24,965 bases of DNA from a virus (IMGVR_UViG_3300050821_001307:1-24965); one strand, 5' to 3'. Positions 1 through 6,339 are shown, counted from the first letter of the stretch. Notes: a model not told the origin generated them from the sequence alone. Numbers and translations: made by a program.

Positions 1-31
1 GGCTGCACAAGCTTGATGAGGTTGTGCCGCA
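1..31 (+). repeat. 31-bp direct repeat, copy 1
   Basis: Bases 1-31 are identical to 658-688. The identity may continue to the left beyond the window edge. Both copies sit in the 3' end of a coding frame in the same phase. Confidence 0.95.
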
Positions 32-62
32 GCCTATGTCCGCGGTGTCGAATGGACAATGA
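1..62 (+). CDS. 3' end of a small gene, paralogue of the gene at 423-701 (partial)
   Basis: The window opens inside a reading frame (codons from base 3) that ends LHKLDEVVPQPMSAVSNGQ and stops with TGA at 60-62. Its LHKLDEVVPQP segment is identical to the C-terminal part of the protein encoded at 423-701, and the first 31 bases are identical at DNA level to 658-688, so this is probably the tail of a duplicated copy of that gene. The stop overlaps the next start as ATGA, which suggests translational coupling. Only about 20 residues are visible, so the function cannot be read. The 5' part lies outside the window. Confidence 0.55.
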   Translation, partial: LHKLDEVVPQPMSAVSNGQ

Positions 63-412
63 GCATGGTCAGAATACCGCGACCCCGATATTACATGATA
101 CCCGACTCCGATGAAAAGTTTCCGAGCATCGCTGCGGCGGAACGGGCTCTGGACAGGCGCGAGGCATTAATGAACCACAAAACCACACAGGGTCCGTTTA
201 TGAACCAAGAGATAGAAATGATGAGGGCTCGCGTCGAACTACTCCGCGAGGCTCATCAATTGGCTAATCAAGCGCTGCGGTCAGCGTGGGCCGTCGCTGA
301 GCGCGATGGCAAGGACACCAATTGGCCCGGTCATAGAGAGCAGTTGCGGGAGTCGTTGGAAGCATCTCACGCCGCGATGGCCGCTCTCGATTCGGCACCT
401 CCCTGGTCCTGA
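59..412 (+). CDS. Hypothetical protein, helical, 117 aa
   Basis: I do not recognise this protein. It is 117 aa, charged and mostly helical in appearance. A basic N-terminal segment (VRIPRPRYY) is followed by a long heptad-like stretch (about residues 49-110) rich in E, R, A and L. There are no Cys residues, no signal peptide and no membrane segment. The ATG at 59 overlaps the stop of the upstream partial gene by 4 nt (ATGA); a second ATG at 65 is possible, and neither has a strong Shine-Dalgarno sequence, so coupling probably drives initiation. The next gene starts 10 nt after its stop, giving a compact three-gene plus-strand operon that runs towards the convergent lysis block. It is probably an early or accessory phage gene; that role is inference from position only. 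Confidence 0.6.
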   Translation: MSMVRIPRPRYYMIPDSDEKFPSIAAAERALDRREALMNHKTTQGPFMNQEIEMMRARVELLREAHQLANQALRSAWAVAERDGKDTNWPGHREQLRESLEASHAAMAALDSAPPWS

Positions 413-422
413 GCAGACAGCG

Positions 423-701
423 ATGACTGAATGTCCGTACTGCGGTGGCGACGAATCGAAGTGCAATTTTTCTTTTGAAACAGAGGAGTGCGATCAGATG
501 CCAAAAGGACCAGCGGTCCCGATAATGGGGATTTGGCTGCGGCGCGAAGGCGATTGTGCAGTCGTCTATGTCGAGAAAGACGGTAAGCGGTACGAGGCGA
601 TCCGCGAATATTACGACGGCGCTTTCAGCCACCACATCAGCGAGCATGGTTTGGCAGGGCTGCACAAGCTTGATGAGGTTGTGCCGCAACCACAGTGCTA
701 A
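423..701 (+). CDS. Small Cys-rich protein, possible zinc-ribbon, 92 aa
   Basis: The 92-aa protein starts MTECPYCGG, with Cys at residues 4, 7, 14 and 23. The CPYC knuckle plus two more Cys is consistent with a small zinc-binding N-terminal domain, though the spacing of the second pair is not a classical ribbon. The rest is a small soluble domain (GIWLRREGDCAVVYVEKDGK) ending in LHKLDEVVPQPQC. Its C-terminus repeats the sequence of the partial gene at the left edge, so the two are likely tandem paralogues separated by the 117-aa gene. The start at 423 was chosen because it opens directly on the CPYC motif and lies 10 nt after the previous stop; longer in-frame starts would overlap that gene. 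Function is unknown. Confidence 0.6.
   Translation: MTECPYCGGDESKCNFSFETEECDQMPKGPAVPIMGIWLRREGDCAVVYVEKDGKRYEAIREYYDGAFSHHISEHGLAGLHKLDEVVPQPQC
658..688 (+). repeat. 31-bp direct repeat, copy 2
   Basis: Identical to bases 1-31; after one mismatch the next two bases also agree. It lies at the 3' end of the 92-aa gene. Confidence 0.95.
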
Positions 702-951
702 GCGAACACCCGCCATGTGCAGCTCCGCAAAGAAAAATAGCGATGCACCCTGAAGAAACAGTCTGTAACCGTGTCCGTGATACGTTGGTTCGCAAGTCGA
801 GCCCGGCCAGCAGGTGCAGGGGCACTCTTGAACCGCTTGAGCAGCGGAATGGCGAGAGAGGAGAGCCGCGGAGGCCCATCGTGGCTGAGCCGGTCGGGAG
901 GAAATGCCCGTCGAACAGCGGCACCACTACTCAGTTCTGGGCAATCACCGA
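702..951 (+). other. Convergent intergenic region, no gene supported
   Basis: About 250 bp lie between the end of the plus-strand genes and the end of the minus-strand lysis block. Two overlapping plus-strand frames stay open here (a frame with ATG at 743 ending at 955, and one with GTG at 771 ending at 965). Both give Arg/Ser/Gly-rich protein without recognisable features, and neither has a convincing Shine-Dalgarno sequence, so I do not call either as a gene. A convergent junction should hold a terminator, but I see only a 5-bp stem at 833-847 without a T-tract. Confidence 0.5.
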
Positions 952-1086
952 TTAGGCCGGGCTGAACCTGATATTAAACGGCGAGAACAGGATCAGCGCG
1001 GCAAGGGCTAACACTGAAATCCATGTGATGATCAGGCTGATCCGGCTGAGTATTTGCGCTATTTCTATTTTCCGCTCTTCCGTCAT
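952..1086 (-). CDS. Very small membrane protein, 44 aa
   Basis: This 44-aa protein starts MTEERKIEIAQ and has one clear transmembrane segment (about residues 17-37, SLIITWISVLALAALILF). It ends with a short polar tail (NIRFSPA). The ATG at 1086 overlaps the upstream stop by 1 nt (TGATG), so it is probably translated by re-initiation. A longer frame to 1146 exists but would run into the preceding gene. It is the last of three consecutive tiny membrane proteins at the end of the lysis block. The family is unknown; a holin/antiholin or envelope accessory role is inference from location and topology. Confidence 0.55.
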   Translation of the reverse strand: MTEERKIEIAQILSRISLIITWISVLALAALILFSPFNIRFSPA

Positions 1087-1205
1087 CAAGGCTGCCAGTG
1101 GATCAAAGCGAGCATCACCACGATCACGACCACGCAAGCGGCCCATAGCACAGCCCTCTTCCAGAATACCGGCGGCTCGTCGTTAGGACTGCGCCAATGG
1201 GTCAT
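1086..1205 (-). CDS. Very small membrane protein, 39 aa
   Basis: Starts MTHWRSPNDEPPVFWKRAVL, followed by a single strongly hydrophobic segment (AACVVVIVVMLALI, about residues 22-36) and the end HWQP. The start is supported by a GAGGAT Shine-Dalgarno sequence about 8 nt upstream of the ATG at 1205. A longer open frame extends upstream to 1439, but it is Arg-rich and runs through the neighbouring 53-aa gene, so it is not used. The stop is coupled (TGATG) to the 44-aa gene. The positive charge before the membrane segment suggests N-in topology. It is probably an accessory lysis or membrane protein, unassigned to a family. Confidence 0.55.
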   Translation of the reverse strand: MTHWRSPNDEPPVFWKRAVLWAACVVVIVVMLALIHWQP

Positions 1206-1324
1206 CTCAACATCCTCTACAAATGCTGGGCGGCGAAGGTTCGGCTGGCGGCAGCGCAGCACAATCCACCGCACCGTTGATACGGTTGCAACTCGGTGCG
1301 GGAACGTCCGAACCCGCCTCCGCG

Positions 1325-1486
1325 TCAGTGAAACACTCGGCCGAGTCCACCGATCAGCTCGGATGCGATCCAACACGCCACTGCCAGAGAGAGAAAATGC
1401 ACACGCCCTGCCGACGGGATGGAAAAGGCCGCGATGCAAGCAAACACGAAGGCAAATGCTAGAAAAATCAGTCCAATGTTCTGCAT
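1325..1486 (-). CDS. Very small two-TM membrane protein, 53 aa
   Basis: Translation from the ATG at 1486 gives 53 aa beginning MQNIGLIFLAFAFVFACIAA, with a second hydrophobic stretch around residues 31-47 (FLSLAVACWIASELIGG). The two segments are separated by a short loop containing a positive charge (PSAGRVH), a hairpin-like topology. A good Shine-Dalgarno sequence (GAAGGA, about 8-9 nt before the ATG) supports the start. It follows the TM plus coiled-coil gene by 19 nt and precedes the 39-aa gene by 119 nt, in which I see no further gene. The two-TM layout is holin-like, but with a better holin candidate at 2387-2725 this may be an antiholin or accessory protein (inference). Confidence 0.6.
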   Translation of the reverse strand: MQNIGLIFLAFAFVFACIAAFSIPSAGRVHFLSLAVACWIASELIGGLGRVFH

Positions 1487-1505
1487 GTTAAGTATCCTTC
1501 AGTTG

Positions 1506-1859
1506 TCACGCCCCATATTCTCGTTCAATACCGCGGGGCCCTTGAACGAACCCGCGGCCGTGGCGCATCTCGCGAACGTCGTCCTCGAGATGAATGATGC
1601 GGCGATTCTGGTCGGCCTGATTGATCAGGACTTCACCGATTTTTTTTATCTCGATTTGCATTTCAACCATCGATTCCTTGGTCTCAAGCTTGCTGTCCTT
1701 GATCTCTTCTTTCAGAGCCTCCAATGTGGCTGCGATCTGGGCATCGGTGCCGCCGCGCCGATAGAGGAACGCCGCCGCAACGGACAATCCGCCGGCCAGC
1801 GCGCCGACGAACGTCAGGAGATCGCCAGCGCGAAAGGACCATTCGAAAGCAAAACCCAT
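1506..1859 (-). CDS. Membrane-anchored coiled-coil protein, 117 aa
   Basis: One N-terminal membrane segment (about residues 13-32, LLTFVGALAGGLSVAAAFLY) is followed by RRGG and a long charged coiled coil (about residues 38-98: ALKEEIKDSKLE, EMQIEIKKIGEV, HLEDDVREM). A short glycine- and arginine-rich tail follows. This shape is common among small phage proteins of lysis modules and resembles inner-membrane spanins in outline. However, the RR after the membrane segment favours a cytoplasmic C-terminus by the positive-inside rule, which argues against a spanin. No outer-membrane lipoprotein partner gene is seen nested in it. It starts 3 nt after the stop of the exported 175-aa gene. Confident gene, uncertain role. 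Confidence 0.75.
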   Translation of the reverse strand: MGFAFEWSFRAGDLLTFVGALAGGLSVAAAFLYRRGGTDAQIAATLEALKEEIKDSKLETKESMVEMQIEIKKIGEVLINQADQNRRIIHLEDDVREMRHGRGFVQGPRGIEREYGA

Positions 1860-1862
1860 TGA

Positions 1863-2390
1863 TCAAAGGCCAGGAACCAGTGTTGCCAATCCGGCGCCAC
1901 CGCTGATCACAAGTCCCATAAAGCCAGCGATATCCTTCCGAACCATCGAGGCAACCGGCGAGCACTTGATCATGAACGGGCTTTCCGGCTGCAGCGCGTT
2001 CCGGAGTTCGACAATCTTTTCAAACTCGGTGATCACATGTGGGTCAGGCATCGGCAGCGCTTGTGGCGGCGTCTGGCTATCCATCACGGCGCCTTGCTGC
2101 GTGGTGATGATGTCGATCCATGCCTGATAGCAGTCGGCGGTGATGGTGTTCTTGGAGGCCGTCGCCAGCTTCAGAGCATATTGAAGGTCCGGTAGGAATT
2201 TTGCGTTCATGAAGTTCTGCAAGTCCGTCACGGGTGCTCCGGTAACCGTATGCCCGGTTGCCGCCGCGATGTCGTTCACGATGTTGCCCGTCAGCTTCGG
2301 TGGCGGTCTAAGCGGAGTTTGCGCCTGAGCCATAGCCACAGGAAAGGACAGCACCAAAACGGCCAGGAGGATGCGGACGATGACATTCAT
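1863..2390 (-). CDS. Exported protein of the lysis module, 175 aa
   Basis: A classical signal peptide begins MNVIVRILLAVLVLSFPVAMAQAQ, with an AQA-type cleavage site near residue 23. The mature part has two Cys (ADCYQAW and MIKCSPV), consistent with one disulfide in the periplasm. The last 20 residues (GFMGLVISGGAGLATLVPGL) are hydrophobic, so the protein may be held at a membrane by its C-terminus. An exported N-terminus with a C-terminal membrane segment recalls single-molecule spanins, but there is no lipobox Cys, so this is only a speculation. The ATG at 2390 overlaps the holin stop by 4 nt (ATGA). I recognise no family. Confidence 0.75.
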   Translation of the reverse strand: MNVIVRILLAVLVLSFPVAMAQAQTPLRPPPKLTGNIVNDIAAATGHTVTGAPVTDLQNFMNAKFLPDLQYALKLATASKNTITADCYQAWIDIITTQQGAVMDSQTPPQALPMPDPHVITEFEKIVELRNALQPESPFMIKCSPVASMVRKDIAGFMGLVISGGAGLATLVPGL

Positions 2391-2725
2391 TTCGGCACCA
2401 CTTTCATGTCGGCGGTCGTGCTGACGTTCGCAGGCAAGGAATCGGCCAGCGCTTTTTCCTGCGGCGGCAAAACGATCTGCGGAGCAGGTGCATTCGGTGT
2501 CACTGGCTTTGCCGCTGCCGCCATGATCGAGGCGCGCGAGTTAGCGATCGCGGACCAGACTGCAACGATCACGTAGGCAATAGGACCAACCGATGCTAGG
2601 GCGATCTGCGTATAGCTGCCAGCGTCAGCCTGCGAGACGCCGAGCGCAGTGACGATCGTGCCGAGGGCCGGAATGATGACGCGCAGCTGGCCCATGACCT
2701 GATCTTGAGAAGGAATATAACTCAT
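2387..2725 (-). CDS. Putative holin (Pam3-gp28-like), 112 aa
   Basis: Starts MSYIPSQDQVMGQLRVIIPAL. It has two hydrophobic segments (about residues 15-30 and 41-61, the second containing ASVGPIAYVIVAVWSAI) separated by a short loop (SQADAGSY), followed by a hydrophilic tail rich in Ala and Pro. Size, two-TM layout and the N-terminal pattern resemble the Pam3-gp28 type of putative class II holins. It would form inner-membrane lesions that release the endolysin at 2945-3523. The ATG at 2725 has a strong AGGAG 7 nt upstream, so I prefer it to the longer frame starting at 2797, which would overlap the upstream gene. It is coupled to the downstream exported protein by ATGA. The family assignment is from memory of the pattern, not a search. 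Confidence 0.65.
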   Translation of the reverse strand: MSYIPSQDQVMGQLRVIIPALGTIVTALGVSQADAGSYTQIALASVGPIAYVIVAVWSAIANSRASIMAAAAKPVTPNAPAPQIVLPPQEKALADSLPANVSTTADMKVVPK

Positions 2726-2735
2726 TGAATTTCTC

Positions 2736-2948
2736 CTATTGAACGGGAGCGAAGCAAACGATGCCGCCCCACCAAAAATGACAAGCAAGAAAGCCAACGA
2801 TCAGCCCGCATACAAACGGATATGGCGGCCACGCCTTGCTGACTTCCCACGTCCAGCGAGAAAGCGTCTTACCGCCAGTCTTGAGCGCGTACCCTTCCAT
2901 GATTGCGAAGGTGACCGCGATTGTGAGAAGCCAGAGCGCCCAGGTCAT
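2736..2948 (-). CDS. Two-TM membrane protein of the lysis module, 70 aa
   Basis: The 70-aa protein has a first membrane segment at about residues 2-19 (WALWLLTIAVTFAIMEGY), a central amphipathic region with TLSRWTWEVSKAWPP, and a second segment (FVCGLIVGFLACHFWWG). The ATG at 2948 overlaps the endolysin stop as ATGA and has a GGGGAG sequence 8 nt upstream; a GTG at 2957 is less well placed. The aromatic second helix and the position directly after the endolysin suggest a lysis role (second holin, antiholin or envelope accessory), which is inference. Confidence 0.65.
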   Translation of the reverse strand: MTWALWLLTIAVTFAIMEGYALKTGGKTLSRWTWEVSKAWPPYPFVCGLIVGFLACHFWWGGIVCFAPVQ

Positions 2949-3523
2949 GGACGCCACTCCCCAGGGATTGAGCGGTCGATTAGAGACATGCGCGCAAGCA
3001 ACGCCGCGCAGCCGATCTGGTGATCAATAGCGTTCGGGTCAAAATGCCCGTCCGCAATGTACTTGCCTTTGACGTACTGATTAGTGCTCGCCCAAAGATA
3101 CGGGCTCGGCAGTCCCATGTTGGCGTAGCCGAGGCCGTTGTATTGCTCGAGCAACGTCAGGGCGCCGCCGATGGTCCAGTCGTGCCACTCCGCGGCGTGA
3201 GGCGGACAGACGACCAGCGCATCCTCGGCCGCGGATTCCCATGACGTGAACGGGCCGCGGTGCGCGGGAACGTGGATCGAGGCTTTGTTCCACGGGTCGC
3301 CTTGGGCCAGCGAGGCCAGCCAGCTTTGCGAAGATTCGCGCTCGTGGATGACGGCGATCACCGCCCATGGAACGCCGGTCTGCGTCTCGACCGCCTGATA
3401 TCGATCCTTGGCGTCGGTCAGCCGATGCGAAATCCCGTCGATCGTGGAGATCAGCCCCGGCGTCACCGAAGCGGCATTCCAGCGGACCAGGTTGGCGGCC
3501 TTGAGTTTTGCGAGGTCGACCAT
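2945..3523 (-). CDS. Endolysin, lysozyme/transglycosylase-like, 192 aa
   Basis: Predicted muralytic enzyme that cleaves peptidoglycan glycan strands at the end of infection. It shows the lysozyme-like pattern: a helix ending in AVIHERESSQSW (Glu61 and Glu63; one is the probable catalytic acid), then GDPW, VHVPA-type IHVPAHRGPFTSWESAAEDAL, LLEQYNGLGY, PYLWASTNQYVKGKYIADG and a C-terminal GCAALLARM. There is no signal peptide, so release should depend on a holin. The ATG at 3523 is used because the protein then starts MVDLAKLK; it lacks a clear Shine-Dalgarno sequence and sits inside a 6-bp hairpin. A GTG at 3550 would add nine residues. It is the first gene of the lysis block and is coupled by ATGA to the next gene. 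Confidence 0.85.
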   Translation of the reverse strand: MVDLAKLKAANLVRWNAASVTPGLISTIDGISHRLTDAKDRYQAVETQTGVPWAVIAVIHERESSQSWLASLAQGDPWNKASIHVPAHRGPFTSWESAAEDALVVCPPHAAEWHDWTIGGALTLLEQYNGLGYANMGLPSPYLWASTNQYVKGKYIADGHFDPNAIDHQIGCAALLARMSLIDRSIPGEWRP

Positions 3524-3536
3524 GGAAAAACCATGG
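3520..3536 (-). promoter_or_regulatory. Hairpin over the endolysin start codon
   Basis: Two CCATGG hexamers separated by five A (plus strand) make a perfect 6-bp stem with a 5-nt loop. On the minus-strand transcript the loop is U5 and the second hexamer contains the proposed ATG of the endolysin (3521-3523). Such a hairpin could limit endolysin translation; this is inference from sequence only. Confidence 0.4.
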
Positions 3537-3553
3537 CGGCCGTGTGGCACGGT

Positions 3554-3563
3554 CGCAACGCAC
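3554..3563 (-). repeat. Junction motif, copy C (GTGCGTTGCG on the minus strand)
   Basis: Ten-base word shared with 6325-6334, 16505-16514 and 24605-24614. This copy lies about 30 nt upstream of the endolysin ATG, in the gap between endolysin and the orphan plus-strand gene. Confidence 0.85.
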
Positions 3564-3571
3564 CACGGGGC

Positions 3572-3599
3572 TTGCTCGCGGTCAGGTTGTGGGTATAGG
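3572..3599 (+). promoter_or_regulatory. Possible sigma-70-like promoter for the orphan gene
   Basis: TTGCTC at 3572-3577 and TATAGG at 3594-3599 are separated by 16 bp and lie 30 bp upstream of the ATG at 3629. Both boxes are only partial matches, and the host's promoter consensus is unknown, so confidence is low. Confidence 0.3.
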
Positions 3600-3628
3600 G
3601 TTCCGCCCCTTCAGCCAGGGAGTCAGAA

Positions 3629-3808
3629 ATGTTCGAAGCGTGGTTGTCCGAGTGCCGATCGATCCTTTCGGCGACGCTCCATTTAACCGAAACGAAGGCC
3701 GCGGCAATGATCCAAGGCGCCGGAATTGCGGTCTATCTGGCGAAGTTCCAGCGCGGATTTACCCCGCAGCAATGCGTCGATGACGAGTTGGTCTGCTGGA
3801 ACGAGTAG
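3629..3808 (+). CDS. Orphan plus-strand small protein, 59 aa
   Basis: A 59-aa protein starting MFEAWLSECRSILSATLHLT, containing AVYLAKFQRGFTPQQCVDDE and ending CWNE. It is acidic and soluble, with three Cys. The start has a good Shine-Dalgarno sequence (AGGGAG, 6 nt upstream). It stands alone on the opposite strand, between the tail fibre (whose stop is 5 bp away, convergent) and the endolysin (divergent), with a possible promoter of its own at 3572-3599. This is the classic arrangement of a phage 'moron': an independently transcribed cargo gene inserted in the late operon. I recognise no family; a regulatory or host-interaction role would be a guess. Confidence 0.6.
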   Translation: MFEAWLSECRSILSATLHLTETKAAAMIQGAGIAVYLAKFQRGFTPQQCVDDELVCWNE

Positions 3809-3813
3809 ATCGA

Positions 3814-6312
3814 TCAGCCCATAATTTCGGTCAAGAACATGATGCCCTTGTTGGTCGAGCCTCCCGTGGAGTTCGCCGGCCAGGCGCAGTTGGCAACGGC
3901 GGACGATCGACGTTGACCTGCATAGGTTTGCGAGCTTGCCGTGTTTGGAAAATCAATTACTTTCAAATATCCTGCCGCTGTCGTTGAGGCTCCGTTGTTG
4001 AATATCAACGCCACCGCACCGATGATGTTGGTGTTCGCGGTCGTGCCCCGGCTGATCGCAGCATCGCATTCGTTGGCGGCGGTGCTCTGAATGGCGCCTT
4101 GCATCTCCACCATGATAAGATTGGCGGCGGACGTCGGCGTGATGCTGATTTCCTGGTTGGTGTTGACTACAAACGATGTGCTCGTGGTCGGTGTGTCAGC
4201 GGTGGCATTAAGCGCCTGAGTAAATTGGACCGGCTCGCAAGGCTTATGAATGCCAGGGCCAAAGCTTTCGACAAAATTAGGTCCGCTGGCATAGGTGCCG
4301 GCCGTTACAAGGCCGGTCGAATTGTATTCGACATAGCCGAGGATCTTGATCGCCTTGCTGGTTAGCGTCGTGCCGTTCGGGGTGTAGTACACGCCCGCGC
4401 TGGTCGCGCTTCCGGAGATGGCTACACTGGTTTGAACAACCCGCTCATTGATCGTCGTGCATTGCGACGTCGTCGGGTTGACGGCGTTGAACAGCGACAG
4501 AACAACCGTGCCCGCATTATCGAAGGCAACTACCCACAATCTGAATGCTGAGTTGTTCGCCGAGCCTAGCGTCGCGCCCGTGGCGTTGGTCGTGATCGAA
4601 AGCGCCGCAGTGACGCTGTCGATAGACCATGATCCGGTTGAGGCGGTGGCGCTTCTGAAAGCGATGCGACATGGCGAGGTCGCAGAGGGATCGGCGCCCG
4701 TGTTATCCTTCAGCGCTACGGTAAGGATGCTCGAGCCGACGCTTGCCGCGAGCGAGCAATTCTCAAAGGCGAATGGTTCGGGGCAAACGCCGGCCGCCGT
4801 GATAGCCAAGCCGTTACAGGTAACGGACGTCACCGTGCCGGTGCCGGCGCCGCCAGCGCCCCAGACAGGATTGTTAGCCGCGCCCTGCGTGATCAGGAAT
4901 TGGCCGTTCGTACCGGGGCCGAGCGCGGACCATGCCGACGCACCGCGATAGATGATCGATCCCTGAGTGGAACCGAAAACCGAATCCATGATGGCGGTTA
5001 GCGTATTGTCCGAATCGTTGCTGGTGCCGCCGGAAATGTTCGACTTGACGGTGTTGTTTCCGGCAGTCGCGAGGTTGGAATTCGCGACCGTATTGGCGGC
5101 GATGTTGGTGCCGGTTATCGCGCTGCCGTTCCAGACGCCGGCCGTGATCGTACCGAGCGAGGTAATGTTACCCTGGACGGCCGTGGGCAGCGTGGACGAG
5201 ATCGAGGGAATGCCGGTCGTTCCGTCGGTGATCAGCGTGCCGTTCGTGGCCGTCGCCAGTCCAGCGACGACATTGGCGCTGCTCGAATAGAGCAGTTGAT
5301 TGAGAGTTGTCGTCGCGGGCCAAGTAGCAGTGGACCATGCTGGCGCTGCACTGGCGCCGGATTGCAGCATCTGCCGCGCGGTCGCGGTGCCCGAAAGGAT
5401 CTGAAGGCCGGCAGCATCCGAATAGGCGACGCCGCCGTTTGAGGCCGTAAGGCTGTTGTTCGTGCCTCCACTCGTGAGCGGAATAGTGGCCGGGCTATCC
5501 TGCAGGACAAGGCCGCTCGTGCCGTTCCATTTGGCAAATCCGCCATTGGTCGAACTGACCGGGCCCGTGACCGTGCCGGTGCCGGGCGAGCCGCCGTCGA
5601 CCAGGATTCGGCCGGTTGTGCCCGACCACAGCGCGATATGACCATTGGTCGAAGTGTTGGGACCGACGACGTTGCCACTACCGATGCCAGGCGCGCAGGC
5701 CAGCGGGATCAGGCCGGTGGCGTCCCAGCAAATGAAGCTTGAGGCCCGCGAGGCGGCGGATGGAAGCTGCGCGATGGCCTCGCCGGGCAGGCCGAGAATG
5801 GCGCGGCCGGTAACGTCGTTGGTCTTGTCCCAACTCTCGCGCATCTGCGCAATGACGTCGGTGAACGCCTGGTTGAGGTCGCGCGCCGCAACGCCGCGGT
5901 TTTCCTGGAATTGCGTGGTCCGCCGCGGCCGCCGGGCGCCGACGATCTGCACCGTGGCCGTCAGGGAATTGGTAAACGTCAGCACCCCATCGGTGATCGG
6001 GCGCGGGATTGTCGAGAGCGGGCCGGTCGGACTGGTCAGTGCCCAGCCAAAGGTCGGGTCGGTCGACAGCTTGCGAACGCCGTTGACCCAAACCTGAATC
6101 CAGTTGTCGACGTCGGTGGAGTCGCCATAGATGGCGAAGTTGACCGCGCAGGCGCAGGTCGTTCCGGAGACGCTATAGGAGGTTCGCCGTTCGGTATCCG
6201 GCAGCGCCGGCACAGGCGGCGGCGGGGCGGCAAAAGAGATGGCCGGGGCAAGCCCGACCATCAAGGCGGCAGCGAAGAGGATACGGCGAAGCATAGGCGG
6301 CAGAATGGCCAC
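3814..6312 (-). CDS. T7-type tail fibre with an N-terminal signal-like sequence, 832 aa
   Basis: Residues 44-166 match the T7 gp17 N-terminal virion-anchoring domain in order: YSVSG, IQVWVNGVRKL, TVQIVGARRPRRTTQF, AARDLNQAFTDVIAQMRESWD. Residues about 210-520 form a Gly/Thr/Asn/Ser-rich shaft with repeats such as STNGHIALWSGTTG and STNGGFAKWNGTSG, and the C-terminal ~300 residues are a beta-rich, presumably receptor-binding part. Unusually, the protein begins with a signal-like sequence (MLRRILFAAALMVGLAPAISFAA from residue 7) before the anchoring domain, and the remainder has 12 Cys. The GTG at 6312 has a GGGAG sequence 8 nt upstream; the ATG at 6294 has none. The gene is bounded on both sides by the CGCAACGCAC junction motif, which may mark an exchangeable cassette. 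Confidence 0.88.
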   Translation of the reverse strand: MAILPPMLRRILFAAALMVGLAPAISFAAPPPPVPALPDTERRTSYSVSGTTCACAVNFAIYGDSTDVDNWIQVWVNGVRKLSTDPTFGWALTSPTGPLSTIPRPITDGVLTFTNSLTATVQIVGARRPRRTTQFQENRGVAARDLNQAFTDVIAQMRESWDKTNDVTGRAILGLPGEAIAQLPSAASRASSFICWDATGLIPLACAPGIGSGNVVGPNTSTNGHIALWSGTTGRILVDGGSPGTGTVTGPVSSTNGGFAKWNGTSGLVLQDSPATIPLTSGGTNNSLTASNGGVAYSDAAGLQILSGTATARQMLQSGASAAPAWSTATWPATTTLNQLLYSSSANVVAGLATATNGTLITDGTTGIPSISSTLPTAVQGNITSLGTITAGVWNGSAITGTNIAANTVANSNLATAGNNTVKSNISGGTSNDSDNTLTAIMDSVFGSTQGSIIYRGASAWSALGPGTNGQFLITQGAANNPVWGAGGAGTGTVTSVTCNGLAITAAGVCPEPFAFENCSLAASVGSSILTVALKDNTGADPSATSPCRIAFRSATASTGSWSIDSVTAALSITTNATGATLGSANNSAFRLWVVAFDNAGTVVLSLFNAVNPTTSQCTTINERVVQTSVAISGSATSAGVYYTPNGTTLTSKAIKILGYVEYNSTGLVTAGTYASGPNFVESFGPGIHKPCEPVQFTQALNATADTPTTSTSFVVNTNQEISITPTSAANLIMVEMQGAIQSTAANECDAAISRGTTANTNIIGAVALIFNNGASTTAAGYLKVIDFPNTASSQTYAGQRRSSAVANCAWPANSTGGSTNKGIMFLTEIMG

Positions 6313-6324
6313 CCAGCCCGCTCC

Positions 6325-6334
6325 CGCAACGCAC
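6325..6334 (-). repeat. Junction motif, copy B
   Basis: CGCAACGCAC on the plus strand, within the 27-nt gap between the 805-aa ejection gene and the tail fibre. It shares 13 bases (6324-6336) with copy A at 16504-16516. Confidence 0.85.
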
Positions 6335-6339
6335 CCCGG

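Noticed and set aside
833-847. Possible terminator (CCGCT/AGCGG stem)
   Set aside because: Only 5 bp of stem and no T-tract on either strand.
702-965. Two overlapping small plus-strand frames (starts at 743 and 771)
   Set aside because: No Shine-Dalgarno sequence, no recognisable features and low-complexity Arg/Ser/Gly composition; either might be real but cannot be supported.
3814-4100. Diversity-generating variable repeat at the end of the tail fibre
   Set aside because: BPP-1-like context made this worth checking, but I see no reverse transcriptase and no second copy of this end of the gene in the window.
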